64,000 nucleotides of DNA from Lachnospiraceae bacterium UBA7182. GTDB taxonomy: Bacteria; Bacillota; Clostridia; Lachnospirales; Lachnospiraceae. Position numbers and translations under genes: made by a program. Shown piece by piece: positions 15,312 through 24,408 of this stretch. The notes below the pieces were generated by a model. It searched no databases. It was not told where the DNA came from and saw nothing but the letters and a program-made list of their open reading frames with translations. Location of the stretch: the NCBI GenBank assembly GCA_002491115.1, contig DKVI01000008.1:32258-96257 (forward strand), in the 5' to 3' direction. Positions within the stretch are counted from its first letter, which is position 1; each line of letters begins with the position of its first letter.

Positions 15312-16208
15312 TTACAGCCCTGTATGCTCCGCAATATACTTTCTTGCTTTTAAGGCGTATTCAAAAGGGTTCGCCAGCGCTGGGTCCTGTTCGGCTTCTA
15401 CAACGACCCAGCCTTTGTAGTCGGCTTCCTCCAGTATCTGAAAGATGGGGGCAAAATCCACGTCTCCGTCCCCGGGTACGGTAAAGGTGCCTGCGCGTAC
15501 GCCTTTTAAAAAGCTCCATTTTTCTTTCCTTGACTGTTCTACTACTTCTTTTCGCAGGTCCTTTAAGTGAACATGGCGCACGCGGTCCACATATTTTCTT
15601 AATACCTTTTCGGGATCAATCCCCGCAAAAGACAGATGGCCACTGTCAAACAGCAGAAATACCAGCTCCGGATCTACGCTTTCCATAAATCTGTCAATCT
15701 CTTCCCCGGTCTGCACGACCGTCCCCATATGATGATGGAAAGTCATTGTCATCCCTTTTTCTTTCGCGATTTTACCCAGCTTATTCAATCCGTCTGTCAG
15801 AAGCGCCCACTCCCGGTCGTTCATGACATATTTGCCTTCCTGAATCGGATGATCCGGCATTCCCTGGGTGCTGTAGCTCTGCTCAGATACGCCGATGCAT
15901 TTTGATCCCACCTGTTTTAAAAAGTCGCATTGTCTGATAAATGCACTTTCCGTCTCCTCATAAGGTCTGCTGATCAAAAAAGAAGAAAACCACTGATTGC
16001 AGATGGTAAGTCCCCTTAGATCCAGTGCTTTTTTAAGTGTAGCCGGGTCCGTGGGATAATGGCTCCCTACTTCGGAGCCTTTAAACCCTGCCAGCGCCAT
16101 CTCGCTGATGGTCTGCTCAAATGTATTCTCCTTGCCCAGGTCCGGCATGTCGTCGTTGGTCCATCCGATGGGGGCGATCCCCAGTGAAACTTTATTCTTA
16201 TCCAACAT
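15312..16208 (-). CDS. iolE: Myo-inosose-2 dehydratase
   Basis: A 298-aa TIM-barrel (AP endonuclease 2-like) protein. It has the IolE signatures LGIAPIGWTNDDMPDLG at the N-terminus, GFKGSEVGSHYPTDP and TICNQWFSSFLI. Metal-site residues include FHHHMGTVVQ, LLFDSGHL, HVHLKDLR and VVVEAEQDP. It dehydrates 2-keto-myo-inositol to the 3,5-cyclohexanedione derivative. It follows iolI by 6 bp, its ribosome binding site lying in the end of that gene. Confidence 0.92.
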   Translation of the reverse strand: MLDKNKVSLGIAPIGWTNDDMPDLGKENTFEQTISEMALAGFKGSEVGSHYPTDPATLKKALDLRGLTICNQWFSSFLISRPYEETESAFIRQCDFLKQVGSKCIGVSEQSYSTQGMPDHPIQEGKYVMNDREWALLTDGLNKLGKIAKEKGMTMTFHHHMGTVVQTGEEIDRFMESVDPELVFLLFDSGHLSFAGIDPEKVLRKYVDRVRHVHLKDLRKEVVEQSRKEKWSFLKGVRAGTFTVPGDGDVDFAPIFQILEEADYKGWVVVEAEQDPALANPFEYALKARKYIAEHTGL

Positions 16209-16214
16209 AATCGT

Positions 16215-17051
16215 CTACGCTCCGAAATATTTCTGTACAAACGCTTTGGTAACTTCCGCCGCTTTCTTTACATTTTCTTCATGGGGCATCGCATAGTATT
16301 CCGGGCGGAACTCTTCAATGGTGCATACGCCGTCAAATCCGATTGCTTTTAACGCTGCCGCGATGGACGGATGGTCTACCACGCCTTCTTCCGGCCAGAG
16401 TCTCTTATCATCTCCGCAGGAACCTAAAGGCAGGTCTTCACAGTCGTTCAGATGATACGCGAAAATCTTCTTTCCGTCTGCTTTTTTCAGATCTTCAATA
16501 TTGGAACACATCTCATGGAAATGGAACGTATCTACCGTAATCCCCACATTTTCTCTGTCCACTGCCTTTACCACATCATAGGCTGTACCGAACTGGTTGA
16601 TGGAACAGTTGGGCGCGCCGCAGAATTCCAGGGAGATCCGGATATCCGTCCCAACCTTGTCGGCCAGATAGCGAAGTCTTGCAACTGCTTCCTCTTTGAT
16701 CTCAGATACGCTTTTGTCTTTTACGTCAAAAGTCGGAACCGTGATCAGCATCTTCATCCCGATCGCCTTACATACTTTTATAATAAAATCTGTTTCCTCG
16801 TCGATCTCCTTTACGCCGGCTTCGTCTCTCTGGTTAAAATAAACCAGTGTATTGTACGCCCACGGTTTCAAATGATGGTTCTTAAACCAGTCTGCCAGCT
16901 CTTCCAGGGTATGCTCTTTTAAGTACTCTTTCACGCAGTCAAAGCGGATCTCGATATAGTCAAATCCGTATTTCTCACATGCCTCCAGGTCTGCCAAAAG
17001 AGACTGTCCTTTGCACTCCAGTGCGGTTGCTTCGTTAAATCCTGTCTTCAT
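16215..17051 (-). CDS. iolI: Inosose isomerase (2-keto-myo-inositol isomerase)
   Basis: A 278-aa TIM-barrel isomerase, the same length as B. subtilis IolI. Characteristic blocks are FNEATALECKGQSLLADLE, RDEAGVKEIDEE, ISLEFCGAP, VDTFHFHEMCSNIE, KKIFAYHLNDCED and EEFRPEYYAMP. These include the metal-binding Glu, Asp, His and Glu residues of the family. It interconverts inosose isomers. A LacI-type operator lies 20 bp before its start, between it and iolG2, so the downstream half of the operon can be regulated separately. Confidence 0.92.
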   Translation of the reverse strand: MKTGFNEATALECKGQSLLADLEACEKYGFDYIEIRFDCVKEYLKEHTLEELADWFKNHHLKPWAYNTLVYFNQRDEAGVKEIDEETDFIIKVCKAIGMKMLITVPTFDVKDKSVSEIKEEAVARLRYLADKVGTDIRISLEFCGAPNCSINQFGTAYDVVKAVDRENVGITVDTFHFHEMCSNIEDLKKADGKKIFAYHLNDCEDLPLGSCGDDKRLWPEEGVVDHPSIAAALKAIGFDGVCTIEEFRPEYYAMPHEENVKKAAEVTKAFVQKYFGA

Positions 17052-17071
17052 GATATCCTTTCCTTTCTGTT

Positions 17072-17091
17072 TTGCGTTCTCGTGAACGCTT
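17072..17091 (-). promoter_or_regulatory. LacI-type operator, internal to the inositol operon
   Basis: TTGCGTTCTCGTGAACGCTT: arms GCGTTC and GAACGC around a 4-bp centre, matching the operators at 21975 and 25514. It lies between iolG2 and iolI. No good -10 box follows, so it may act as a roadblock or on a weak internal promoter. Confidence 0.7.
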
Positions 17092-17112
17092 TTCGATAAA
17101 AAAATAAGCGGT

Positions 17113-18117
17113 TTACTGATAGAACGCCGGTTTTTCCACGGTTACTACTTTCTCGATCTTTCCTGTTTCCTGCGCTTTTACCAGCGCGTCTGCCGTAACC
17201 GCCGCCAGATAGCCGTCCCATGTATTGGGACCTTCAATCACACCTTTTTCGGCACAGTCCACCCAATTCTGGATCTCTGCGTCATAAGCGTCTTTGAACA
17301 GCACAAAGCAGTCTGTCGTAATCTCCGTGGACGCTTTCGCGTTTTTACGAATACTGGGCGCCATGGGCGTACCCATCTTCAGCGAGCCGTCCTCGCATAC
17401 CACTTCACAGTTAATATCGTAACCGAACTTGCAGTTGACAAAACACTCCACATCAATGCAGATGCCGCTCCTGGTACGAAGAAGCATGATCTGCGGATCT
17501 TTCAGTTTGGAGTGGGAGTATTTTGTAGTCTTCGGCAGAATTACCTGCACACTTTCATAATCATCGTTTACAAGCCAGTGGCACAGATCAATCTCATGGA
17601 TCACCGTATCATGTACGGCCATGGGCGTATCATAGTTGGTTCCCACTTCCGGATTGCGGTGGGTGCAGTGCATCATCAGCGGTTCCCCGTATGCGCCTGT
17701 GGCAATCTCCTCTTTGATCTGGATATACCCTTTATGATAGCGGCGCATAAATCCCAACTGTATCAGATGTTTTCCGGAAGCGGCTTCCGCCTCCATGACC
17801 TTCCTGCAGTCGTCCGCCGTCGTGCAGAGAGGTTTCTCGCAGAATACCCGTTTACCTGCCCTGACGGCAGCAAGAAGGTCGTCGCAGTGCGCAAAGCCCG
17901 GACTTACAATGAGTACCGCTTCCACTTCCGGATCCTCAATCAACGCTTTACTGTCCGTATATACTTTCGCACCCCCGGCAATCTGCGCCGCTTTTTTCGC
18001 GCCTTCTTCAAATACGTCGGATACCGCCACTACCTGCGCGCCCTGGGTTCTTTCTGTTATCCTTTTGATATGGTCTCTTCCCATGCCGCCGCATCCAATT
18101 ACTCCTACTTTTAACAC
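17113..18117 (-). CDS. Second inositol dehydrogenase-like Gfo/Idh/MocA oxidoreductase
   Basis: A 334-aa NAD-dependent dehydrogenase with the Rossmann motif VGVIGCGGMGRDH, CEKPLCT, and the catalytic block DTVIHEIDLCHWL. It is similar to, but clearly distinct from, the IolG-like protein at 12874. The start is GTG at 18117, 8 nt after GAAAGGTGG. It may use another inositol isomer or the reverse reaction, as with IolX or IolW in Bacillus; this is inference. It is the first catabolic gene after the transporter genes. Confidence 0.85.
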   Translation of the reverse strand: MLKVGVIGCGGMGRDHIKRITERTQGAQVVAVSDVFEEGAKKAAQIAGGAKVYTDSKALIEDPEVEAVLIVSPGFAHCDDLLAAVRAGKRVFCEKPLCTTADDCRKVMEAEAASGKHLIQLGFMRRYHKGYIQIKEEIATGAYGEPLMMHCTHRNPEVGTNYDTPMAVHDTVIHEIDLCHWLVNDDYESVQVILPKTTKYSHSKLKDPQIMLLRTRSGICIDVECFVNCKFGYDINCEVVCEDGSLKMGTPMAPSIRKNAKASTEITTDCFVLFKDAYDAEIQNWVDCAEKGVIEGPNTWDGYLAAVTADALVKAQETGKIEKVVTVEKPAFYQ

Positions 18118-18175
18118 TTATTTTTCCACCTTTCTTTATTTCGACTCTGTTTTAAGAAAATTAAGCCGGATGATT

Positions 18176-18211
18176 CTGAAAAACCGCCCCCTATGGGGCA
18201 GGGTTTTTCAG
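18176..18211 (-). terminator. Attenuator-like hairpin between transporter and catabolic genes
   Basis: Arms CTGAAAAACC and GGTTTTTCAG plus inner GCCCC/GGGGC form a long stem with U residues inside the 3' arm. The layout suggests partial termination or a 3'-end stabiliser, giving more transporter mRNA than catabolic mRNA. Confidence 0.5.
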
Positions 18212-18232
18212 AAAAATATTTCCATGTGGTAC

Positions 18233-19219
18233 TTATGCTTTCTTCGCGTTTTTGCGCATATCCAGTACCACAGAACCAACGATAATCAGGCCTTTGACAA
18301 TGTTGGTCATATTGTCGTCCACCTTCAGCATAACCAGGCCGTTGTTGATGACGCCCAGGATCAGAATACCCGCAAGCACGCCGGACGCGCGGCAGATACC
18401 GCCTGTATGGGAAGTACCGCCCACGGTAGCCGCGGCGATGGCGTCCAGCTCGTAGTTCAGTCCCGAATTGGCCGGGTCGGCGCTTCCTGAACGTCCTGCC
18501 AGCAGCATACCTGCCAGCGCGGCGCACACAGAACAGAATACATAGACAAGGATCAGATTCTTCTCTACATTGATGCCGGCCACGCGGGCTGCCTGATCGT
18601 TTCCGCCGATGGCATATACGTTCTTTCCAAAACGTGTCTGGGTCAGAAGGAAAGCGGATATAATAAACATCACGATAAATACCAGGATGATCACCGGAAA
18701 ACCGCCGATCTTACCTGAGCCGAGGAAACGAAAGCTTTCGGACAGATTCGATACAGGCCGGTTGGTATAGATCTTCGCCGATGCACGGCAGATTAACTGC
18801 GCGCCCAGTGTGGCGATAAACGGCGGAATCTTCGTATACGCGATCAGCGCGCCGTAGACCGCGCCGATGGCAGCGCCGATTAAAAGGCCGATCACAAGCA
18901 CCACCGGAGCGGGCAGCGTGCCAAGGCCCGGATGCAGCGCGTTGGCATAATCCGCAGGCTGTACCAGAGACGCCGTGATACAGGCCACCAGACCCGCGGA
19001 CGCGCCGATGGTCAGGTCGATTCCTTTGGACAGGATAGCGAACATAACGCCGAATGCCATAATACCCTTTACTGCCTCACCGGAAAGCAGCGTAATCAGG
19101 TTGTTGACTGAGAAAAAGCTTGGCTGCGCAATGCCCATGATGATAACCAGGGCAATCAGCACCAGCCAGATAAAGTTCTGGGAGGCAAATTTTTTAAAAT
19201 CAAATGATTTACTGTTCAT
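18233..19219 (-). CDS. Ribose/inositol-type ABC transporter permease
   Basis: A 328-aa polytopic permease of the RbsC family (BPD_transp_2). It has many membrane segments, the block SKGIDLTIGASAGLVACITA near residue 75, and GGNDQAARVAGINVEKN, followed by AIAAATVGGTSHTGG. It would form a homodimeric channel with the ATPase and binding protein encoded upstream. The downstream genes make inositol or a related cyclitol the likely substrate. Confidence 0.9.
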   Translation of the reverse strand: MNSKSFDFKKFASQNFIWLVLIALVIIMGIAQPSFFSVNNLITLLSGEAVKGIMAFGVMFAILSKGIDLTIGASAGLVACITASLVQPADYANALHPGLGTLPAPVVLVIGLLIGAAIGAVYGALIAYTKIPPFIATLGAQLICRASAKIYTNRPVSNLSESFRFLGSGKIGGFPVIILVFIVMFIISAFLLTQTRFGKNVYAIGGNDQAARVAGINVEKNLILVYVFCSVCAALAGMLLAGRSGSADPANSGLNYELDAIAAATVGGTSHTGGICRASGVLAGILILGVINNGLVMLKVDDNMTNIVKGLIIVGSVVLDMRKNAKKA

Positions 19220-19235
19220 GGTTACCCTTCTTTCT

Positions 19236-20750
19236 TTATGATTTGCCGGCGGCCGCCTGGTCCGACGTCTCGCTGGTGGCGTATTTAAGGATCAGTTCAG
19301 ATGAAAAATCACTTCGGTCTATGACACCCGTCGTATAGCCTTCATGCATGATCACAATACGGTCACTCATACCCATGACTTCCGGCATCTCGGATGAGAT
19401 CATGATGATGGCTTTGCCTTCACCTGCCAATTGTGTGAGCAGCGCATGAATCTCCGATTTGGCGCCCACATCGATGCCCCGGGTAGGCTCATCGACGATC
19501 AGGATATCCGGATCTGTCAAAAGCCACCTGCCCACCAGCACCTTCTGCTGGTTACCGCCGGAAAGATTCTGTATGGGCGTATCGATGGAAGGCGTTTTCG
19601 TCCTTAATTTCTCCACATATTCTTCTGTATCCGAAATCATCTTTTTATGATTCAGCGGAAAGCCATACCGTTTCAGGCTGGCAAGCGCCGTATTCTCCTT
19701 AATACTCAGAAGTCCTACGATACCGTTGCCTCGCCTGTCCTCTGTCAGCAGCGCGATTTTATGGGCAATTGCCTGCTCCGGCGACCTGATGTCGATCTCC
19801 TTCCCGTCTTTCCATACTCTGCCGCCGGTCTTATGGCGGATGCCGAACAGCGTCTCCACTGTCTCTGTACGGCCTGCGCCCACCAGTCCCGCAAAACCTA
19901 AAATCTCGCCTTTATGAAGTTCAAAGGAAACGTCTTTGACCGCACGTCCCGCGGACAGATGCTCCACCTTCAGAACAGTCTCACCGATGGGACACTCTAC
20001 TTTCGGGAACATGTCGGTTACCTCGCGTCCTACCATCAGCGTGATCAGTTTGTCATGATCCAGATTCGACGCCAGGTCTGTGGTGACATATTCACCGTCG
20101 CGGAATACGGATATATCGTCCGAAATCCTGAAGATCTCATCCATTTTATGGGATATGTAAATAATAGCCACATTCTTTTCTTTCAGTTCGGCGATGATGC
20201 GGAACAGATGCTCAACTTCCACATCCGTCAAAGCCGATGTGGGCTCATCCATAATCACGATCCGGCTGTCGTAGGAGACGGCTTTTGCGATCTCCACCAT
20301 CTGCATTTTCGCCACAGACAGCTCCTTCATCTTCGCGTCCGGGTCCACATCCAGCCCCAGTTTCTCAAACAGGGCAATGCTGTCCTCACGCATCTTCTTA
20401 TGGTCTACCATAAAGGGGTTTTTCATAGGCACCCGTCCCAGCCACAGGTTTTCCGCCACACTGCGCTCCGGCACCGGCGACAATTCCTGATGGATCATGG
20501 AGATACCTGCTTTAATCGCTTCCAGCGTGGATTTAAAATGAACTTCCCTGCCATCGTACACGATCTTTCCGGATGTGGGCGGATGGATACCGATCAGGCA
20601 TTTCATCAGTGTCGATTTGCCTGCGCCGTTTTCACCCATAAGCGTATGCACTGTGCCCGGCCTTACTTTGAGCTGCACGCCCTTGAGCGCGCGTACACCC
20701 GGAAATTCCTTGACGATATCGGTCATTTCAAGAATATACTCCTGGCTCAC
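19236..20750 (-). CDS. Sugar ABC transporter ATP-binding protein (RbsA/MglA type)
   Basis: A 504-aa tandem ATPase with two ABC domains. The first has Walker A GENGAGKST, an LSVAKMQMVEIAKA signature region and Walker B IVIMDEPTSAL. The second has a degenerate Walker A (GLVGAGRTE), signature LSGGNQQKV and Walker B ILIVDEPTRGIDVG, as is normal for RbsA. The start is GTG at 20750, preceded by GAGGTG. It energises the permease and binding protein on either side. Confidence 0.92.
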   Translation of the reverse strand: MSQEYILEMTDIVKEFPGVRALKGVQLKVRPGTVHTLMGENGAGKSTLMKCLIGIHPPTSGKIVYDGREVHFKSTLEAIKAGISMIHQELSPVPERSVAENLWLGRVPMKNPFMVDHKKMREDSIALFEKLGLDVDPDAKMKELSVAKMQMVEIAKAVSYDSRIVIMDEPTSALTDVEVEHLFRIIAELKEKNVAIIYISHKMDEIFRISDDISVFRDGEYVTTDLASNLDHDKLITLMVGREVTDMFPKVECPIGETVLKVEHLSAGRAVKDVSFELHKGEILGFAGLVGAGRTETVETLFGIRHKTGGRVWKDGKEIDIRSPEQAIAHKIALLTEDRRGNGIVGLLSIKENTALASLKRYGFPLNHKKMISDTEEYVEKLRTKTPSIDTPIQNLSGGNQQKVLVGRWLLTDPDILIVDEPTRGIDVGAKSEIHALLTQLAGEGKAIIMISSEMPEVMGMSDRIVIMHEGYTTGVIDRSDFSSELILKYATSETSDQAAAGKS

Positions 20751-20778
20751 TTATTTCACCTCATTCTCTTTTTTTATA

Positions 20779-20808
20779 AAAGGGGACATTGCATCCAATG
20801 CCCCCTTA
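20779..20808 (-). terminator. Attenuator-like hairpin after the binding-protein gene
   Basis: Minus-strand AAGGGGGCATTG, loop GATG, CAATGTCCCCTTTT, followed by ATAAAAAAAG. A stem in this position commonly lets the binding protein be made in excess of the membrane components. Confidence 0.6.
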
Positions 20809-20829
20809 AGTTCCCAAAGAAACGGCTGT

Positions 20830-21912
20830 CTATCTGTTCTGATACTCGGAAGCCTTATCCGGCGTAACAGGCTCAAACGGAACCCATACAATATTGCCGG
20901 TCTCGTCTGTCTCATAATCGGTGCCTTCATTGATCGGTTTGCCCTCGATCATATTTGCGGCTGCTTTCAGGGCGCCGAAGCCCTGTCCGTTGGGGTCCTG
21001 GAATACGGTCATGGCAAGCGTACCGTCCACCAGCGCCTGCAGGCCGTCCACTGTCGCATCGATTCCTACGATCGGGATGGATTTGGGGTCCAGACCCTGC
21101 GCCAGCATGGCTTCCACCGCGCCAAGGGCCATTGCGTCATTATTTGCAATGATGCAGTCATATTCGGTCGTCGTCAGAAGCGGGGAGATCATATCCATTG
21201 CGGTGGAGCGGTCATACTCTGCTACCAGCGGCGCCGCTGCCTCGATGGGATTTAAGCCGCCTGCTTTCATCTGCTCGATGACAGACTGGGTACGCTGCGT
21301 CGTATGTACCAGGCCTAAAGTACCCTGAAGAAGCAGGTAGCGGACATCCGTCTGTCCTTTCTCTTTGAAATACTCTGCAAGGAACTGTCCCTGATAACCG
21401 CCGGATGTCATCTCGTTAGAGCCGACGAAAGCCGCGTTCTCTCCAAGGACGGAAGTATCTGCAGGAGCACGGTTTACAAATACAACTTTCATATCGCCTG
21501 CGGCGTCAATGCACTGCTGCGCCGTCTCTGCATCTACGAGATTTACAAGTACCGCGCTGTCGCCCGCGTTGCGTGCAGACTCGATGTACTGGATCAGCTT
21601 GCTGGTGTCATTGTTGGCATCCTGGGTGGAAAGCGTTACGCCCAGCTCCGACGCCGCGCTTTTTGCTCCCTCCTCCAGGGCGCTTAAGAACTCATCCCTC
21701 AGAGACATGATCAGCGTCATGCTGTAGCCGCCTTCTGCAGGAGCCGCCGCATCACCCTCCGCAGGCGCTTCTGCAGATGCGTCCGGTGCTTCTGTTTCGC
21801 TGGAATTTGAGGAATCCGCAGGCGTGCTGGTGCTGCCGCCGCCGCATCCTGTGAGGACTCCGCCAAGCATTGTACATGCCAACAAAGTTGCCAATAACCT
21901 TTTCTTTTTCAT
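20830..21912 (-). CDS. Ribose/inositol-type substrate-binding lipoprotein
   Basis: A 360-aa periplasmic-binding-protein-like lipoprotein (Peripla_BP_4). It has a signal peptide with lipobox (LGGVLTGCGGG), a Ser/Ala/Glu-rich linker (residues about 25-60), then the two-lobe sugar-binding fold with SLRDEFLSALEEGAKSAA, NNDTSKLIQYIE, VFVNRAP, NNDAMALGAVEAML and GIDATVDGLQAL. It is the first gene of the inositol operon, 53 bp behind a promoter that overlaps the LacI operator. Confidence 0.9.
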   Translation of the reverse strand: MKKKRLLATLLACTMLGGVLTGCGGGSTSTPADSSNSSETEAPDASAEAPAEGDAAAPAEGGYSMTLIMSLRDEFLSALEEGAKSAASELGVTLSTQDANNDTSKLIQYIESARNAGDSAVLVNLVDAETAQQCIDAAGDMKVVFVNRAPADTSVLGENAAFVGSNEMTSGGYQGQFLAEYFKEKGQTDVRYLLLQGTLGLVHTTQRTQSVIEQMKAGGLNPIEAAAPLVAEYDRSTAMDMISPLLTTTEYDCIIANNDAMALGAVEAMLAQGLDPKSIPIVGIDATVDGLQALVDGTLAMTVFQDPNGQGFGALKAAANMIEGKPINEGTDYETDETGNIVWVPFEPVTPDKASEYQNR

Positions 21913-21965
21913 AGTGTCTTCTCCTTATATTTTATTTGGGAAGCCTTCCCTTCCCTTTTTTCGTT

Positions 21966-21995
21966 ATTTTACCATTGCGTTCACGAGAACGCAAT
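21966..21995 (-). promoter_or_regulatory. Inositol operon promoter with overlapping LacI-type operator
   Basis: -35 TTGCGT (21989-21994), 17-bp spacer, -10 TAAAAT (21966-21971). The near-perfect palindrome TTGCGTTCACGAGAACGCAA (21975-21994) covers the -35 box and most of the spacer, so a bound repressor would exclude RNA polymerase. Confidence 0.8.
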
Positions 21996-22046
21996 ATGCT
22001 TATTAGACAAATTTACCAATAATTTTTTAGTACATTTGCATAAACA

Positions 22047-22101
22047 ATAAAAAAAGCAGGGTATTTACACGCAGCTTTCCTGTTTCATGCAAATACCCTG
22101 C
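22047..22101 (-). terminator. Terminator of the LacI-family regulator gene
   Basis: GCAGGGTATTT and AAATACCCTGC (11 bp, perfect) close a loop of about 24 nt. Seven U follow on the minus strand. It separates the regulator gene from the operon it faces. Confidence 0.85.
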
Positions 22102-22128
22102 CTGCATCGCTTTGCCGATGCCTGCACT

Positions 22129-23154
22129 CTATACGAGATTATATTTTGTCTTAATGGAAATTTCGGTATATGTAAACTCCGCTTCCCGTTCGTTTCCGTA
22201 AAACAGTTTGTTAAAAAGAATCTGAACCGGCTCGTACCCCTGCCTGTGGCCCTCCTGTCCCAGAAGGAACTGCACTTTCCCTTCCCGAAGGAACTGTTTG
22301 TTCTGGTCGGTCAGGTCATTGGAGATCACTTTTACCCGTCCTGTCATTCCCAGCTCTTCCAGCGCTTTGCACACGCCCTGCACGCCGGAAGCAGACAGGT
22401 AGATTCCTCCGATATCATCATATTCTTTTAACATGCCTTTCGTGATCATCTCCGACATCCGGTCGTCCTCAAACGCATACTGAACATCCAGAAGCTTAAT
22501 ATCTTCCCGGCAGGATACAAGTTCTTCAGAAAAACCGCTGATCCTGTTCTTGTTGGAATTATTGGTGGGATATCCGGAGATCATCAGCACCCGGCTGTCT
22601 TTGGGCAGTATCTCCGCCATCAGTCCCGCCGCCACTCTCCCGCCCTGGAGAGCGTCCGGCCCGATAAAGCAGATCCTTTTTGAACCCTGTATGTCGCAGT
22701 TTATCGTAACGACCGGTATATGTTCCGCCGCAAAGGCGTCAATGGTATTCCTTACGCGCTCATCCTCGGCAGGCACAACCGCGATTCCGTTGCATCCGGC
22801 CTCTTTTAACTCCTGCATGGTGTTTATTGTCTGATCCACATCCATGCTTTCTATCTCCCGGATCAGCACCTCAGCCCCCATCTGCTCCACTTCTTTTTTG
22901 GCCTCTATTGCGCCTTCCATGACTTTTCCCATAAACGGAGTCTTTGGCTGTATAATTACCCCTATTTTAATTGCCCTGCGGGACATGACCAACGCTCTTC
23001 CTGCCCGGTTCGGCTGATACCCCATCTCTTTTGCAATCCTGCGGACCCGCTCGGCCACCTCGGGGTTAATGCGCCCTCTGTTATTTAAAGCTCTGTCCAC
23101 CGTCCCTCTTGATACGCCGGCTGCATCTGCGATCTGCTGCGATGTTACAGCCAT
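22129..23154 (-). CDS. LacI-family transcriptional regulator of the inositol locus
   Basis: A 341-aa repressor. The N-terminal helix-turn-helix is TSQQIADAAGVSRGTVDRAL, with a hinge helix near residue 50. A periplasmic-binding-like sensor domain follows (IGVIIQPKTPFMGKVMEGA and IPVVTINCDIQGS). The ATG at 23154 (MAVTS) is 9 nt after AGGAGG; a TTG three codons upstream is less likely. It is immediately upstream of the transporter operon. It is the obvious candidate to bind the three GCGTTC-N4-GAACGC operators; that match is inference. The effector is probably an inositol or keto-inositol. Confidence 0.88.
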   Translation of the reverse strand: MAVTSQQIADAAGVSRGTVDRALNNRGRINPEVAERVRRIAKEMGYQPNRAGRALVMSRRAIKIGVIIQPKTPFMGKVMEGAIEAKKEVEQMGAEVLIREIESMDVDQTINTMQELKEAGCNGIAVVPAEDERVRNTIDAFAAEHIPVVTINCDIQGSKRICFIGPDALQGGRVAAGLMAEILPKDSRVLMISGYPTNNSNKNRISGFSEELVSCREDIKLLDVQYAFEDDRMSEMITKGMLKEYDDIGGIYLSASGVQGVCKALEELGMTGRVKVISNDLTDQNKQFLREGKVQFLLGQEGHRQGYEPVQILFNKLFYGNEREAEFTYTEISIKTKYNLV

Positions 23155-23189
23155 ATACAACAACCTCCTAAACTCTGATTCTGCGTATT

Positions 23190-23217
23190 ATTATAGCATT
23201 TTTGCACCGAAAAACAA
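23190..23217 (-). promoter_or_regulatory. Promoter of the LacI-family gene
   Basis: -35 TTGTTT (23212-23217), 16-bp spacer, -10 TATAAT (23190-23195). No copy of the operator palindrome is present here, so autoregulation is not indicated. Confidence 0.6.
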
Positions 23218-23255
23218 GTTGTTAAAAGAATATCAATCTATAATGGACAACTTTT

Positions 23256-24161
23256 TCAATCATCTGCTCCCTGGGTACTTTCCGCCTCAAAAAATGCTTT
23301 CCGAAATCTGGACGGGGACATGCCTACCTGTTTGGCGAACATTTTATTAAAATTATTCAGTGTATCGAATCCTGCTTCCATGGCAATCTGTGTCACCTGT
23401 TTATGGGTCGTGGTCAGAAGCGTCTGCGCTTCTCCCAGCCTGCGGTGATTGACATACTGCATGGGCGAATAGCCTGTTTCGCGTTTAAACACTCTCGAAA
23501 GATAATAAGGGCTTATATGCACCGCTTTACTGATCATCTCCAATGTCAGCTCGCTTGCATAATGTTCGTCTATATATCGTTTTACACACTCGCAGACAGT
23601 GTTTTCTTCTCCGGCGGGACAGTTTTTTTCTGCTTCCCCGGCGCCTTGCCTGCGTTCCTCCAGAAGTCCCAGGATCAGGGCAATATATGCACGCATCAGC
23701 TGTTCTGCCGTCTGCGCATAGCCGGACGGGCGCTCGCAGTGCAGGCTGTAGATCATCTTCATCAATGCCCGCACACGTTCAAACTGCGCGCCTGCCGGAA
23801 GAACCGGGCATTCGCCTGCAGGCAGAAGCACATTCTCCGGCATTCCCAAAAGCCGCATCCGGCGGATATTGCAGCAATAGCTGACTGTATCGCCCCGCAT
23901 GGTATTTTCCTCATGCAGCACACCCGCATTATGGATCAGGATATCTCCCTGTTTCACCGAATAGCGCTTCATTCCGCACAGGCGGACGCCTTCCCCTTTG
24001 GAAATAAAACTGATCTCAACCTCATCTGTATGTAAATGCACGGCAAACAGGGAACGGTCGTCCGGACGATATACCGTACGGGCGATGGATTTAAACACAG
24101 GCTCGCCGCCCGGAGCAAACAAAGGTTCCATCTGTTCCGGCTGCGGGAAATAAGAAATCAT
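23256..24161 (-). CDS. AraC-family transcriptional regulator
   Basis: A 301-aa regulator. The N-terminal cupin-like domain has HLHTDEVEISFISKGEG and GDILIHNAGVLHEE. The C-terminal AraC DNA-binding domain has two helix-turn-helix units, ELTLEMISKAVHISPYYLSR and a second unit around VTQIAMEAGFDTLNNF, with the signature KQVGMSPSRFRK. The ATG at 24161 follows AAAGGAG; the open frame continues upstream to 24239 without support. It probably controls a sugar or polyol gene nearby, perhaps IolH or genes beyond; the target is unknown. Confidence 0.85.
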   Translation of the reverse strand: MISYFPQPEQMEPLFAPGGEPVFKSIARTVYRPDDRSLFAVHLHTDEVEISFISKGEGVRLCGMKRYSVKQGDILIHNAGVLHEENTMRGDTVSYCCNIRRMRLLGMPENVLLPAGECPVLPAGAQFERVRALMKMIYSLHCERPSGYAQTAEQLMRAYIALILGLLEERRQGAGEAEKNCPAGEENTVCECVKRYIDEHYASELTLEMISKAVHISPYYLSRVFKRETGYSPMQYVNHRRLGEAQTLLTTTHKQVTQIAMEAGFDTLNNFNKMFAKQVGMSPSRFRKAFFEAESTQGADD

Positions 24162-24224
24162 ACAACCAACACTCCTTTCCTGGCTGCTTTTTAGTATAGC
24201 AACTTCCCGTCTGCCCGGCAATAT

Positions 24225-24259
24225 GCAAAAACGCCGCACCCTTCAAAAGATGCAGCGTT
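24225..24259 (-). terminator. Terminator of the 35-aa small-protein gene
   Basis: Minus-strand AACGCTGCATC, 8-nt loop, GGTGCGGCGTT then TTT. An 11-bp stem with two G-U pairs, 42 bp past the small-protein stop codon. Confidence 0.7.
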
Positions 24260-24300
24260 TTCATAAAATATAAAGAGAAAAATAAAGCAAGTACATCCTA

Positions 24301-24408
24301 TTAACGATAGTCGTATTCAGGTTCTTCCGAAGCAAAGATAACCGGATTGCCCATATGGGAAGCATAGGTCGCCGCCAAAGCCATTACGATAATAAAAAGC
24401 TGCATCAT
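24301..24408 (-). CDS. Small membrane-associated protein (35 aa), hypothetical
   Basis: Encodes MMQLFIIVMALAATYAS, then HMGNPVIFASEEPEYDYR. The hydrophobic N-terminus could be a membrane anchor or signal sequence, and the tail is acidic. AAAGGAG lies 10 nt before the ATG, a TATAAT -10 box lies at 24462-24467, and an intrinsic terminator follows. So this looks like a complete independent transcription unit. I do not recognise a family. It lies between the AraC regulator and the IolH-like gene and has no LacI operator. Confidence 0.5.
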   Translation of the reverse strand: MMQLFIIVMALAATYASHMGNPVIFASEEPEYDYR